Notes under the pieces: model-generated
Seen by the model: the letters and a program-made list of their open reading frames with translations, nothing else
What the model was told of the DNA's origin: nothing
Database searches by the model: none
Part shown: in pieces, positions 1 to 6,863 of the stretch
How positions within the stretch are numbered: the stretch's first letter is position 1
Layout of the letters: each line of letters starts with the position of its first letter
DNA from: an uncultured Erysipelotrichaceae bacterium
GTDB taxonomy: Bacteria; Bacillota_I; Bacilli_A; Erysipelotrichales; Erysipelotrichaceae
Assembly (NCBI GenBank): GCA_902766005.1
Contig: CACXCB010000128.1
Location: 1 to 48,020 of the forward strand
Reading direction: 5' to 3'
DNA length: 48,020 nt
Program-made: the position numbers and the translations under genes

Positions 1-200
1 GTTTCTGTATATTTTTTGTGATCTGAAAAGAATATGCACATGACCAGTGTCATGGTTCCATTCCATCAGAGTGATATTGTAAGACGGTGCAATCTTTCTG
101 CATATGCAGATATCGTGTCGCCAGATACTTTCCGGCGTTGTTTCACAAAAAGCTTCTGATGATGATGCATTGCGAATACTGAATGCTTGTCATTGTCAAG
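1..200 (-). pseudogene. Decayed IS200/IS605-family TnpA transposase (partial, runs off left edge)
   Basis: Read on the minus strand, two reading frames together resemble an IS200/IS605 Y1 transposase. The first frame gives DNDKHSVFAMHHH followed by KQRRKVSGDTISAY. The second gives IAPSYNITLMEWNHD followed by GHVHILFR. The family pattern is NxHSVFxLxYHLVxVxKYRRKV followed by WNHDxDHVHIL, and the H-V-H near 33-41 would be the HUH metal motif. The frames join by a frameshift near 92-105. No ATG or credible start is present at the N-terminus, so the copy looks dead. The rest lies outside the window. The assignment is by motif recognition only. Confidence 0.55.
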
Positions 201-333
201 AAAAGGATTATGATAAGAAACATTATCATTTTATTTTTCTGAGAATGAACCTATTATACATCATTCCGGCACGAATTCATCCCCTTCTTTACACTTCGTA
301 GGAAGAAGGGGACTTCTTCGCTAATATTTGTTA
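201..333 (-). mobile_element. Upstream end of the decayed IS200-like element with subterminal hairpin
   Basis: This gene-free stretch holds a perfect 9-bp hairpin (CCCCTTCTT at 281-289 with AAGAAGGGG at 303-311). There is a leftward TATAAT at 253-258 and a 7-6-7 dyad (ATGATAA at 210-216, TTATCAT at 223-229) just downstream of it. A hairpin close to the end, upstream of tnpA, is the usual recognition structure of IS200/IS605 elements, which fits the transposase remnant to its left. The exact element end is not visible. Confidence 0.45.
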
Positions 334-362
334 AAAAGGGAAATCGATTGGATTTCCCTTTT
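334..362 (-). terminator. Rho-independent terminator of glnN
   Basis: A 12-bp perfect stem (334-345 with 351-362) with a 5-nt loop, followed on the minus strand by TTTTTAA. The stem overlaps the glnN stop codon by two bases. Confidence 0.9.
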
Positions 363-2445
363 ATAGTCCAAATAACATGTCTTCATAAAGCGGTAATGCG
401 TAATAATGGCGGGATGATATTTCTTCGTAGCGGTCTATGTAGCTTCTTAATAATTCCATTTGCGGTGAAACACTGTAGTAGTATTTCTTTCCACATTGGA
501 AATCATCCTTCTCTTTGTTTGCTTCCTTCCACAATTCATCCAGTTTCTCGAGACCTTCATATGTCTGGTCAACAAGCTCTGCAAGCTGTTCTTTGCGTTT
601 CTGGATAAAACGAACCTGCTTTTTGAAAGATGCCTCTTCATAGGAACGGTATTCCTGCACCATTGCCGGAAGGATATCTTTTCTGACCATTTCGCGCAAA
701 GTGCGTATTTCGATATCCATAGTTTTCACATACAGATCTTCCATGATCTTCCGGTTTGCATTTAATTCCGTGGCAGTGTAGATATCCAAAGAAGTAAACA
801 GGTTTACGACAGAAGGATCCGAAAGAATCTGGGTGGATTCAATGTAGGATTTGACGTTCGGAAGGCCTCTTCTGTTAGCTTCCTTGACCCATTCACTGCT
901 GTATCCGTCACCGGAGAACAGGATGCGTTTGTGTTCATGGATCAGGTTGCGGCAGATATCCAGTGCCTTTTCCCTGACATCCTGCAGATATTTTATGCCT
1001 TCCAGCTGGTCGGCAATTTCATTTAATGCTTCCGCCATGATTGCATTTAAGACGGTATTGGAGAAAGAAGCACTCATGGATGAGCCGAGCATCCTGAACT
1101 CAAATTTGTTTCCGGTAAAGGCTACAGGAGAAGTTCTGTTTCGGTCGGTGTTGTCATGCGGAATATAGGAAAGTCCTGAAACAGGGTTAAAATCATTTTT
1201 GTTTTCAACTTTGCCGACAGTGTTTTCCTTGTTCTGGTACAAGTTGTAAAGGATGCTTTCGATATAGCTTCCAAGATAAATGGAAATGATTGCCGGAGGC
1301 GCTTCATTCGCACCGAGGCGGTGATCGTTTCCGGTCGAGGAAGCACTCATTCTCAACAAAACAGGGTATGTGTCAACCGCTTTGATAAAAGCACAGATGA
1401 ATGTCAGGAAACGGATATTCTCTGCCGGCTTGTCTCCGGGAGAGAACAGATTCTGTCCGTTATCGGTGACGATTGAGTAGTTGTTGTGCTTGCCTGATCC
1501 GTTAATGCCTGCAAACGGCTTCTCATGCAGAAGGCATGCAAGCCCGTGCTTTCTGGCTGTCTTTTTCAGGATATCCATCGTCAGCTGGTTCTGGTCAACT
1601 GCTACATTTCCTTCGCTGAACACAGGTGCCAATTCAAACTGACCGGGAGCAACCTCGTTATGTTCTGTCTTAGCATAAATACCGAGTTTCCACAGTTCTT
1701 CGTTAACTTCTTTCATGAAGGAAGAGACACGGGAGGGGATCGATCCGAAGTAATGGTCATCCAGTTCCTGTCCTTTCGTTGCAGGTGTGCCAAACAGGGT
1801 TCTTCCGCACAGTTTCAGATCCAGCCTTTCATTATAATATTTGCGGTCAATCAGGAAATATTCCTGTTCAAGTCCGACAGAAATATTACAGGATTTGACC
1901 TCTTTGTCGCCAAACAGGTTAACAACTCTTGTTGCTGCTTTGCTGAGGGCGGCAATGGATTTTAACAACGGTTCTTTTCTGTCCAGTGCTTCGCCATTGT
2001 AGGAGACAAACACCGTAGGGACACAAAGGACATTGTCACGGATAAACACCGGGCTGGTGACATCCCAGTATGTATAGCCTCTGGCTTCAAAGGTTGCACG
2101 CAATCCGCCGCTTGGAAAACTGGATGCATCCGGTTCACCTTTGATGAGCATCTTTCCGGAGAATCTTGCCAATGGCTCACCTTCGGCATTTGGCTCTAAA
2201 AAAGAATCATGTTTTTCAGCAGTACCGCCGGTCATCGGCTGGAACCAGTGGGTGAAGTGGGTTGCACCTCTTTCCATAGCCCACAGTTTCATTGCATGTG
2301 CAATTGCATCTGCGGTAGAACGGTCCAGTGTCGATTCATTCGCTACTGTCTTTTTCCAAGATTGATAAATCGGGCGTGGAAGCCTGTCGGCCATTTCCTT
2401 TTCTCCGAATACCATTGATCCAAAACTTTCAAACGGCTTATCCAT
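361..2445 (-). CDS. glnN: Glutamine synthetase type III
   Basis: This enzyme makes glutamine from glutamate, ammonium and ATP in the cytoplasm. The 694-residue length fits the GSIII family, which is much longer than GSI/GSII enzymes of about 350-470 residues. Visible family motifs, in order, are GLEQEYFLID (191-200, metal/glutamate site), NEVAPGQFELAP (263-274), GINGSGKHNN (313-322, catalytic glycine loop) and GNDHRLGANEAPPAI (372-386). The start ATG at 2445 has an AAAGGAG ribosome binding site about 9 nt upstream. The gene appears monocistronic, with its own promoter (2470-2498) and terminator (334-362). It is transcribed toward the decayed insertion element. Identification is secure. Confidence 0.97.
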   Translation of the reverse strand: MDKPFESFGSMVFGEKEMADRLPRPIYQSWKKTVANESTLDRSTADAIAHAMKLWAMERGATHFTHWFQPMTGGTAEKHDSFLEPNAEGEPLARFSGKMLIKGEPDASSFPSGGLRATFEARGYTYWDVTSPVFIRDNVLCVPTVFVSYNGEALDRKEPLLKSIAALSKAATRVVNLFGDKEVKSCNISVGLEQEYFLIDRKYYNERLDLKLCGRTLFGTPATKGQELDDHYFGSIPSRVSSFMKEVNEELWKLGIYAKTEHNEVAPGQFELAPVFSEGNVAVDQNQLTMDILKKTARKHGLACLLHEKPFAGINGSGKHNNYSIVTDNGQNLFSPGDKPAENIRFLTFICAFIKAVDTYPVLLRMSASSTGNDHRLGANEAPPAIISIYLGSYIESILYNLYQNKENTVGKVENKNDFNPVSGLSYIPHDNTDRNRTSPVAFTGNKFEFRMLGSSMSASFSNTVLNAIMAEALNEIADQLEGIKYLQDVREKALDICRNLIHEHKRILFSGDGYSSEWVKEANRRGLPNVKSYIESTQILSDPSVVNLFTSLDIYTATELNANRKIMEDLYVKTMDIEIRTLREMVRKDILPAMVQEYRSYEEASFKKQVRFIQKRKEQLAELVDQTYEGLEKLDELWKEANKEKDDFQCGKKYYYSVSPQMELLRSYIDRYEEISSRHYYALPLYEDMLFGL

Positions 2446-2469
2446 ACATTTTCTCCTTTTATGGTAATA

Positions 2470-2498
2470 ACTGTATTCCTGATAATTACCTCAGTCAA
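2470..2498 (-). promoter_or_regulatory. Predicted sigma-A promoter of glnN
   Basis: On the minus strand, TTGACT (2498-2493), a 17-nt spacer, then TACAGT (2475-2470), only about 25 nt before the glnN start codon. The surrounding 2499-2600 is extremely A/T-rich with no further recognisable site. Confidence 0.6.
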
Positions 2499-2600
2499 TA
2501 AAAAAAAACTGTATTTTTCAAAAATAAATCTAATTTTTATCCCAAAAACAGAAAAATATTTAAAAAAACCCAAAATTATTTTAAAAAAACCGCCAAAAAT

Positions 2601-2623
2601 AAAAAAGTACGCTTATGCGTGCT
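2601..2623 (-). terminator. Terminator of the DUF212-nfu transcript
   Basis: A 7-bp stem (AGTACGC at 2606-2612 with GCGTGCT at 2617-2623, one G-T pair), TTAT loop, followed on the minus strand by six Ts. It sits immediately after the nfu stop codon. Confidence 0.8.
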
Positions 2624-2626
2624 TTC

Positions 2627-2947
2627 TCAGTAATATCCGTATGGTGTTGTCTGCAGCATTCTGACGGATTTGACTTCGGGAACCTCATCCATCAGGATTG
2701 CCTGAATACCATCATTGAGTGTCATGTCAATTGCCATGCATCCTGCACATGCGCCGAGCATTGAGACAATGACTTCACCATCCTGGAAATCAACAAGCTG
2801 GACATCTCCGCCGTCTGCCTGAATGTATGGACGGATTTTATTCAATGTTTTTTCTATACGGTGCAGAATATCCATCTGTTTCTCATATTCTTCCTGGCTC
2901 ATTTCCTTTGCAGGAGCGATATCTTTTTCGTTTTGTACGTTTTCCAT
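2627..2947 (-). CDS. nfuA: NifU C-terminal (Nfu)-type iron-sulfur carrier
   Basis: A small Fe-S cluster carrier protein of 106 residues that passes assembled clusters to target proteins. Residues ~26-100 form the Nfu domain, with the IRPYIQADGGDVQLV signature and the cluster-binding C67-A-G-C70 pair in LGACAGC. The first 25 residues are a charged, probably disordered lead. A GAGGTGAAG ribosome site precedes the ATG. It lies 16 nt downstream of the DUF212 membrane protein gene on the same strand and probably shares its transcript, which ends at 2601-2623. It is functionally related to the separate sufCDSUB operon at 28.8-33.6 kb. The symbol is by family. Confidence 0.88.
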   Translation of the reverse strand: MENVQNEKDIAPAKEMSQEEYEKQMDILHRIEKTLNKIRPYIQADGGDVQLVDFQDGEVIVSMLGACAGCMAIDMTLNDGIQAILMDEVPEVKSVRMLQTTPYGYY

Positions 2948-2963
2948 ACTTCACCTCACATGT

Positions 2964-3419
2964 CTAAGCGTAATAATGATACACCAGAGCAATAAAACAT
3001 CCAAGTAAAATACCTCCGATTACTTCTCTCCATTTATGCCCAAGGACATCTTTGAGCTTCGTTGAATAAATAGGATCATTAAATTCGGAAGGCTGATTTT
3101 CCTGCAGGTCTTTTACCAGCTGCTGGGTCACTTTGATGTTCTGCCCTGTATAGTATCTGACATTTGCTGCATCATATATGACAATGACGGCAAGGGCCAT
3201 GGTGACAGCAAATATCGTGGAACTGAATTTGTCATGCAGTCCTACAGAAAGGGCAAGGGCACTGACAAGGGAGCTGTGTGAACTTGGGAATCCTCCCGCA
3301 GCTTTGGCTAAGCGCCAGTCCCATTTATGTGTTTTTGGATATTTCAGAAGTGGTTTCAACAATTGAGCAATAATTGCGGCAGTGATTGCTGACCAGAAAG
3401 GATACATCGTACGAATCAT
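2964..3419 (-). CDS. DUF212 / YuiD-type divergent PAP2-family membrane protein
   Basis: A 151-residue membrane protein of the divergent PAP2 (acid phosphatase/vanadium haloperoxidase-related) family. A hydrophobic N-terminal segment (MYPFWSAITAAIIAQLLKP) is followed by GGFPSSHSSLVSALALSVG (about 42-60), the SSH phosphatase-like signature. A middle hydrophobic helix and the motif DAANVRYYTGQ follow. After these comes a conserved GHKWREVIGGILLG near the C-terminus, with a final membrane helix. Length and motif order match the family. The biological substrate is unknown. It is divergent from the S1-domain gene and shares a symmetric promoter region with it. Confidence 0.85.
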   Translation of the reverse strand: MIRTMYPFWSAITAAIIAQLLKPLLKYPKTHKWDWRLAKAAGGFPSSHSSLVSALALSVGLHDKFSSTIFAVTMALAVIVIYDAANVRYYTGQNIKVTQQLVKDLQENQPSEFNDPIYSTKLKDVLGHKWREVIGGILLGCFIALVYHYYA

Positions 3420-3440
3420 TTTTTTCCTCCAGCATTAGAA

Positions 3441-3474
3441 ACTATAGCATACTTTCCGTACATTGTGCTATACT
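3441..3474. promoter_or_regulatory. Symmetric divergent extended -10 promoters
   Basis: TGC-TATACT reads rightward at 3466-3474 (toward the S1 gene) and TGC-TATAGT reads leftward at 3449-3441 (toward the DUF212-nfu pair). The two form a 7-bp inverted repeat (TATAGCA ... TGCTATA). Each -10 element occupies the position where the opposite promoter's -35 would lie, so the two promoters should compete. Confidence 0.55.
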
Positions 3475-3493
3475 TCCTTTAAAGAAGGTGAAT

Positions 3494-3877
3494 ATGATAT
3501 ATCAGACAGGAGATATAGTTGAAGGCAAGGTGACCGGGATCCAGCCATACGGGGCATTTGTCTCACTGGAAGAGGGGGCTACAGGATTGATTCACATCTC
3601 GGAAATCAGTGAGGGATTTGTCCGCGATATTTCGCGATTTGTACAGATTGGCGAAATGGTAAGAGTCAAGGTCATTGAATTTGATGAAACAACAAATCAC
3701 GCAAAGCTGTCCCTGAAAGCATTGCAGAAGACAAATGTCAGAAACAGAAAAAGAAATATGATGGATAAGCCGTCGATGCCTCCGAATATTATCGGATTCC
3801 ATACAATTGCGATGAATCTGCCAAGGTGGATTGATGAAGCAGAACGAGAGCTTCTGCAGAAAGGAAAAAAATCATGA
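3494..3877 (+). CDS. S1 RNA-binding domain protein (YugI/CvfD-like general stress protein 13)
   Basis: A 127-residue cytoplasmic protein. Residues 4-75 form an S1 OB-fold: GDIVEGKVTGIQPYGAFV, then GLIHISEIS, then VKVIEFDE and KLSLKAL. Single-S1 proteins of this size (YabR, YugI, CvfD) bind RNA and affect translation or virulence in Firmicutes. The start at 3494 is preferred over an upstream in-frame ATG because it directly follows AAAGAAGGTG and gives the family N-terminus MIYQTGDIVEG. The C-terminus is basic (RNRKRN). The stop overlaps the next start (ATGA at 3874-3877), so the two genes are translationally coupled. Confidence 0.88.
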   Translation: MIYQTGDIVEGKVTGIQPYGAFVSLEEGATGLIHISEISEGFVRDISRFVQIGEMVRVKVIEFDETTNHAKLSLKALQKTNVRNRKRNMMDKPSMPPNIIGFHTIAMNLPRWIDEAERELLQKGKKS

Positions 3878-4491
3878 TTTGTAAAAAATGCGGCAAAGAG
3901 ATCCCGGATCTTACAATGTATTGTCCCGAATGCGGTGCACCGCAGTTCGAAGCTGAGAAAAAAGAAGTGAATCTTGTCATGCCGGAAAAAACCAACAGCA
4001 AGGTGCAGATCAACAGTGTCAAAAACATGACAAATACCATCACGCAAATCCGTGCGTTTACAGGCATGACATTTCCGGAAGTGAAAAAACTTCTGAATAC
4101 ATTGCCGGTCATTCTCCTGGATCATCTGAGTGAAGAGGAAGCTGACAGAAGTGCGGAAATGCTGCAGGAGCAGGGTGTGGATGCAGTTGCTATACATCCG
4201 GATAAAAAAGAAGCACCGGTTGCGGAAGAACCCGTGATTGAAGAACAGCCATCTGTTCCTGAAGCACCTGAAGAGGAATCTGTTTTGGAAGAAAAGCCAA
4301 GCTTTGAAGATGAAATGGCAGCTTTTCTGCAGGAAGAACCAAAAAAACCCGGAATCGAGCTGACACTTGAACCGGCAATACCGTCACCTGTGAAACCGGA
4401 GGAAAATGCAGTGCATCTGACTTTGGATCCGGATCATAAAAAAGATGATGAATTCATGAAGGAAATGGAAGAATTTCTCAATAGTAAATAA
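3874..4491 (+). CDS. Zinc-ribbon protein with ribosomal L7/L12 C-terminal-like domain and acidic tail
   Basis: A 205-residue protein. Residues 1-24 hold a zinc ribbon with two knuckles, CKKC (3-6) and CPEC (17-20). Residues about 47-107 (IRAFTGMTFPEVKKLLNTLP ... EEADRSAEMLQEQGVDAVAI) resemble the C-terminal domain of ribosomal protein L7/L12, where the pattern is IRxxTGLGLKEAKxLVExxP ... AKKLEEAGAxVEIK. The rest is a proline- and glutamate-rich, strongly acidic tail, probably disordered. It is co-translated with the S1-domain gene, which suggests a translation- or RNA-related role. That role is inference; no function is established. Confidence 0.7.
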   Translation: MICKKCGKEIPDLTMYCPECGAPQFEAEKKEVNLVMPEKTNSKVQINSVKNMTNTITQIRAFTGMTFPEVKKLLNTLPVILLDHLSEEEADRSAEMLQEQGVDAVAIHPDKKEAPVAEEPVIEEQPSVPEAPEEESVLEEKPSFEDEMAAFLQEEPKKPGIELTLEPAIPSPVKPEENAVHLTLDPDHKKDDEFMKEMEEFLNSK

Positions 4492-4510
4492 AAACGGCAC
4501 AGCCGTTTTT
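4490..4510. terminator. Bidirectional terminator between the zinc-ribbon gene and aroD
   Basis: A 9-bp stem AAAAACGGC / GCCGTTTTT with an ACA loop. The U-run on both strands lets it end transcription from both convergent genes. It overlaps the upstream stop codon. Confidence 0.85.
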
Positions 4511-4511
4511 A

Positions 4512-5267
4512 TTATATGCAGTGCATCTCCTGTAACAGCTGATAAAGCTTTTCAACGTTAATCTGTCCGGGAGCCGAAGCCTGTGACAATGAACCGAAGG
4601 TGATACAGGAACCGAATTTCTCGCCGAGAATCCTGCTGATGGAACCGATTTCTGACATGGACATTGTGATAAGGGGCTCAGCATACAATTTGGAAGCTTC
4701 ATCCGTTATCTCTAACAACCGCAATACATCTGCATTATTCTTCGGCATGACTGCCAGTTTCAATATATCGCATTTGAGATCGTGCATCTCTTTGAACAGG
4801 GTGCGGATTTCCTCATCGGAAGGTGTGCATTGGAAATTGTGGAATGATCCTATAACATATATGCCATGCTGCTGTGCTGTCTCAATGATCTGCTTTACGG
4901 TATTCTGATTGCGCTTGATTTCCACATCAATGATATCTGCGGCCTTTTCCGCACAGATGCCTTTCAACAACGCTTTATATGCTTCTTCACTGATCTCTCT
5001 GTTACCACCTTCAGATGCTGTGCGGTATGTCGCCAATATCGGCATGTCCTTTAAAACAGACCGCAGTTTCTGCAGGATGGCAATTACCTTTTCAGGGTTA
5101 TCTGCATCTTCATAAAAGTCGATTCTCCATTCCGCAAGATCAGCCGGATGGGAAAGGATATTTTCCGCTTCAATAAGAAGCCGGCTTTCTGAAGTTTCAG
5201 TTAGAGGAACACATATTTTCGGAATGCCGTCAGACAAAACCATATTTCTAATTCTTAATGTTTTCAT
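4512..5267 (-). CDS. aroD: Type I 3-dehydroquinate dehydratase
   Basis: Third enzyme of the shikimate pathway, converting 3-dehydroquinate to 3-dehydroshikimate through a Schiff base. The 251-residue length is typical for type I. Visible active-site elements are E46 and R48 in AEWRIDF, R82 in ATYRTASEGG, H143 in GSFHNF and the Schiff-base lysine K170 in CDILKLAVMPK. The C-terminal GSLSQASAPGQI substrate-binding loop is also present. It is a lone aro gene, convergent with the zinc-ribbon gene and divergent from the zinc operon. Identification is secure. Confidence 0.96.
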   Translation of the reverse strand: MKTLRIRNMVLSDGIPKICVPLTETSESRLLIEAENILSHPADLAEWRIDFYEDADNPEKVIAILQKLRSVLKDMPILATYRTASEGGNREISEEAYKALLKGICAEKAADIIDVEIKRNQNTVKQIIETAQQHGIYVIGSFHNFQCTPSDEEIRTLFKEMHDLKCDILKLAVMPKNNADVLRLLEITDEASKLYAEPLITMSMSEIGSISRILGEKFGSCITFGSLSQASAPGQINVEKLYQLLQEMHCI

Positions 5268-5338
5268 GTCTATTATTTTACTGAGAAAAAAGCAATATGA
5301 AAAGCATATGAATTGCGGATATTGTATATGTTAAACAA

Positions 5339-5434
5339 ATGACAGATGTCACTTTTTCCTATATAATTATCTATATAAAAAGAGGATAAATATTTGAGAC
5401 AACATCGTACAAAACGGTGTTGTTTTCTTTTTTT
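5339..5434 (+). ncRNA. Predicted ~60-nt terminated transcript upstream of zur
   Basis: A promoter (ATGACA at 5339-5344, 17-nt spacer, TATAAT at 5362-5367) is followed about 30 nt later by a 9-bp hairpin. The stem is ACAACATCG at 5399-5407 with CGGTGTTGT at 5415-5423, and a T-rich run follows from 5424. The expected RNA would start near 5374 and stop before the separate zur promoter. It could be a free small RNA or an attenuated long leader of the zinc operon. A TTG at 5394 could start a short leader peptide, but this is speculative. Confidence 0.45.
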
Positions 5435-5448
5435 GTAACTCATACTTC

Positions 5449-5492
5449 TTGACATATGGCAGTAATAAGAGTAAATTGAAAACGGTTTTCAA
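5449..5492 (+). promoter_or_regulatory. zur-znuACB promoter with Fur-family 7-1-7 operator
   Basis: TTGACA (5449-5454), 17-nt spacer, TAAATT (5472-5477). A perfect 8-1-8 palindrome TTGAAAAC-G-GTTTTCAA (5476-5492) covers the end of the -10 box and the expected start site. Fur, Zur and PerR operators have a 7-1-7 dyad, and the first downstream gene is a Fur-family regulator, so autorepression is the natural reading. Confidence 0.75.
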
Positions 5493-5495
5493 ATT

Positions 5496-5942
5496 ATGAA
5501 TCATAAAAGTGCTTACCAGACAAACCAGAAGGACAAAGTCCTCGAACATCTGAAAATTCACACCGGTGAACATATAACTGCCGGTGATGTTTTTCGCTGT
5601 TTGAAAAAAGATGGGGTGAGAATCGGTCTGACTACGGTGTACAGGCATTTGGAAAAGCTGGCTTCAGAAGGTGTTGTCGTAAAATATGTCGTAGATGAAA
5701 ACACACCTGCATGTTTTGAATATACGGGTCATGCGCACGGGCTGTCACATGAAAACTGCTACCACTGTAAATGTGTATCCTGCGGCAAACTGATTCACAT
5801 GCATTGTGAGGAAATAGAAAAACTGGAAAAGCATATATGGGAAGACCATGCATTCTTTATAGATCCGAAAAGAACCGTTTTTTACGGATACTGTGAAGAA
5901 TGCCTGTCAAAGAAGGAGGGCATCTATGAAACGGATGATTAG
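5496..5942 (+). CDS. zur: Fur-family metalloregulator, probably Zur
   Basis: A 148-residue metal-dependent repressor. The N-terminal winged helix spans about 1-75, with recognition helix TTVYRHLEKLASEG at 46-59. The C-terminal dimerisation domain follows, with a histidine-rich metal site (HAHGLSHENCYH, 79-90) and a structural zinc site of C93-C96 and C133-C136. The downstream zinc ABC transporter points to Zur rather than Fur or PerR. The start ATG lies only 4 nt after the operator and about 12 nt after the predicted transcript start, with no Shine-Dalgarno sequence. The mRNA is therefore leaderless or nearly so. Its 3' end overlaps znuA by 17 nt. Confidence 0.88.
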   Translation: MNHKSAYQTNQKDKVLEHLKIHTGEHITAGDVFRCLKKDGVRIGLTTVYRHLEKLASEGVVVKYVVDENTPACFEYTGHAHGLSHENCYHCKCVSCGKLIHMHCEEIEKLEKHIWEDHAFFIDPKRTVFYGYCEECLSKKEGIYETDD

Positions 5943-6861
5943 TTTTTTCCTTGCGATCAGTCTTTTTTTATACGGATGTTCTGCACAAAATACGGTAAAG
6001 ACACAGAACAAAAAAATAGTTGTAACGATATTTCCGATTTACGACTGGGTTATGAACATTGCCGGTGATACTTCTGAAAACTTTGATATTACATTGCTGA
6101 TGGATCAGGGATCTGACTTGCATAACTTTCAGCCATCCGCACAGGATATCATCACGATTAAAAACAGTGATATGTTTATCTATGTCGGCGGGGAATCCGA
6201 TGAGTGGCTGGATGATATTGTTGCAGAACTGCCGGAAACCACAGAGGTTGTATGTTTGATGGACGTTCTTTCAACAAGGATGAAAGAGGAAGAATTGAAA
6301 GAGGGAATGACTTCTGAAGAAGAGGAGAAAGAAGAAACAGAGTATGATGAACATATTTGGCTTTCTTTGACCAATGCAAAACTCTCGTGCGAAGCAATTG
6401 CAGAGGCAATGGAAAAAATCGGTGATGCAGAAGCATTTAAGGCGAATGTAAAAGCGTATACGGATCAGCTTGACCAATTGGATGAGCAGTTCAAAGAGAC
6501 AGTTGAAAAAGGAACAAAGAATACGCTGATCTTTGGGGACCGTTTCCCGTTTCTTTACATGGTTTCTGATTATGGACTTGATTATTATGCAGCATTTCAA
6601 GGATGCTCTGCCGAAACCGAAGCGAGTTTTGAAACCATTCGTTTTCTGGCAGGAAAAATGGATGAGCTGGATATGCATTACATTCTGACCATTGACGGAT
6701 CGGATCAGAAAATTGCAGAAACAATTGTTGAAAATACAGTCAATAAGAATGCGCAGATTCTTATGATGCAATCCATGCAGTTTGTAACACCGGATGATCA
6801 AATATCCTATATCGACTGCATGAAAGAAAATCAGAAAATACTGGAGAAGGTGTTGGAATAG
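5926..6861 (+). CDS. znuA: Zinc/manganese ABC transporter substrate-binding lipoprotein
   Basis: Extracytoplasmic metal-binding lipoprotein of 311 residues. A signal peptide ends in lipobox LYGC (C18). Metal ligands H66 (DLHNFQPS) and H143 (DEHIW) align with the first two family histidines. The usual third histidine region (SHxAFGYF) reads FGDRFPFLYMVSDYGL (203-218) without histidine, so the site differs from classical ZnuA. Instead of a His-rich loop there is an acidic loop (about 120-141, mostly E). AGAAGGAGGG lies 5 nt before ATG 5926, which gives a proper signal peptide. The gene is co-transcribed with zur, znuC and znuB. Confidence 0.88.
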   Translation: MKRMISFFLAISLFLYGCSAQNTVKTQNKKIVVTIFPIYDWVMNIAGDTSENFDITLLMDQGSDLHNFQPSAQDIITIKNSDMFIYVGGESDEWLDDIVAELPETTEVVCLMDVLSTRMKEEELKEGMTSEEEEKEETEYDEHIWLSLTNAKLSCEAIAEAMEKIGDAEAFKANVKAYTDQLDQLDEQFKETVEKGTKNTLIFGDRFPFLYMVSDYGLDYYAAFQGCSAETEASFETIRFLAGKMDELDMHYILTIDGSDQKIAETIVENTVNKNAQILMMQSMQFVTPDDQISYIDCMKENQKILEKVLE

Positions 6862-6863
6862 AA

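Noticed and set aside
104..301. 65-codon plus-strand open frame at the left edge
   Set aside because: It is antisense to the transposase remnant and end hairpin, and lacks a ribosome site.
5476..5492. CcpA cre site reading of the dyad before zur
   Set aside because: The cre box is a 14-bp even palindrome centred on CG. Here the dyad is odd (7-1-7), as in Fur-family operators, and the gene is a Fur-family regulator.
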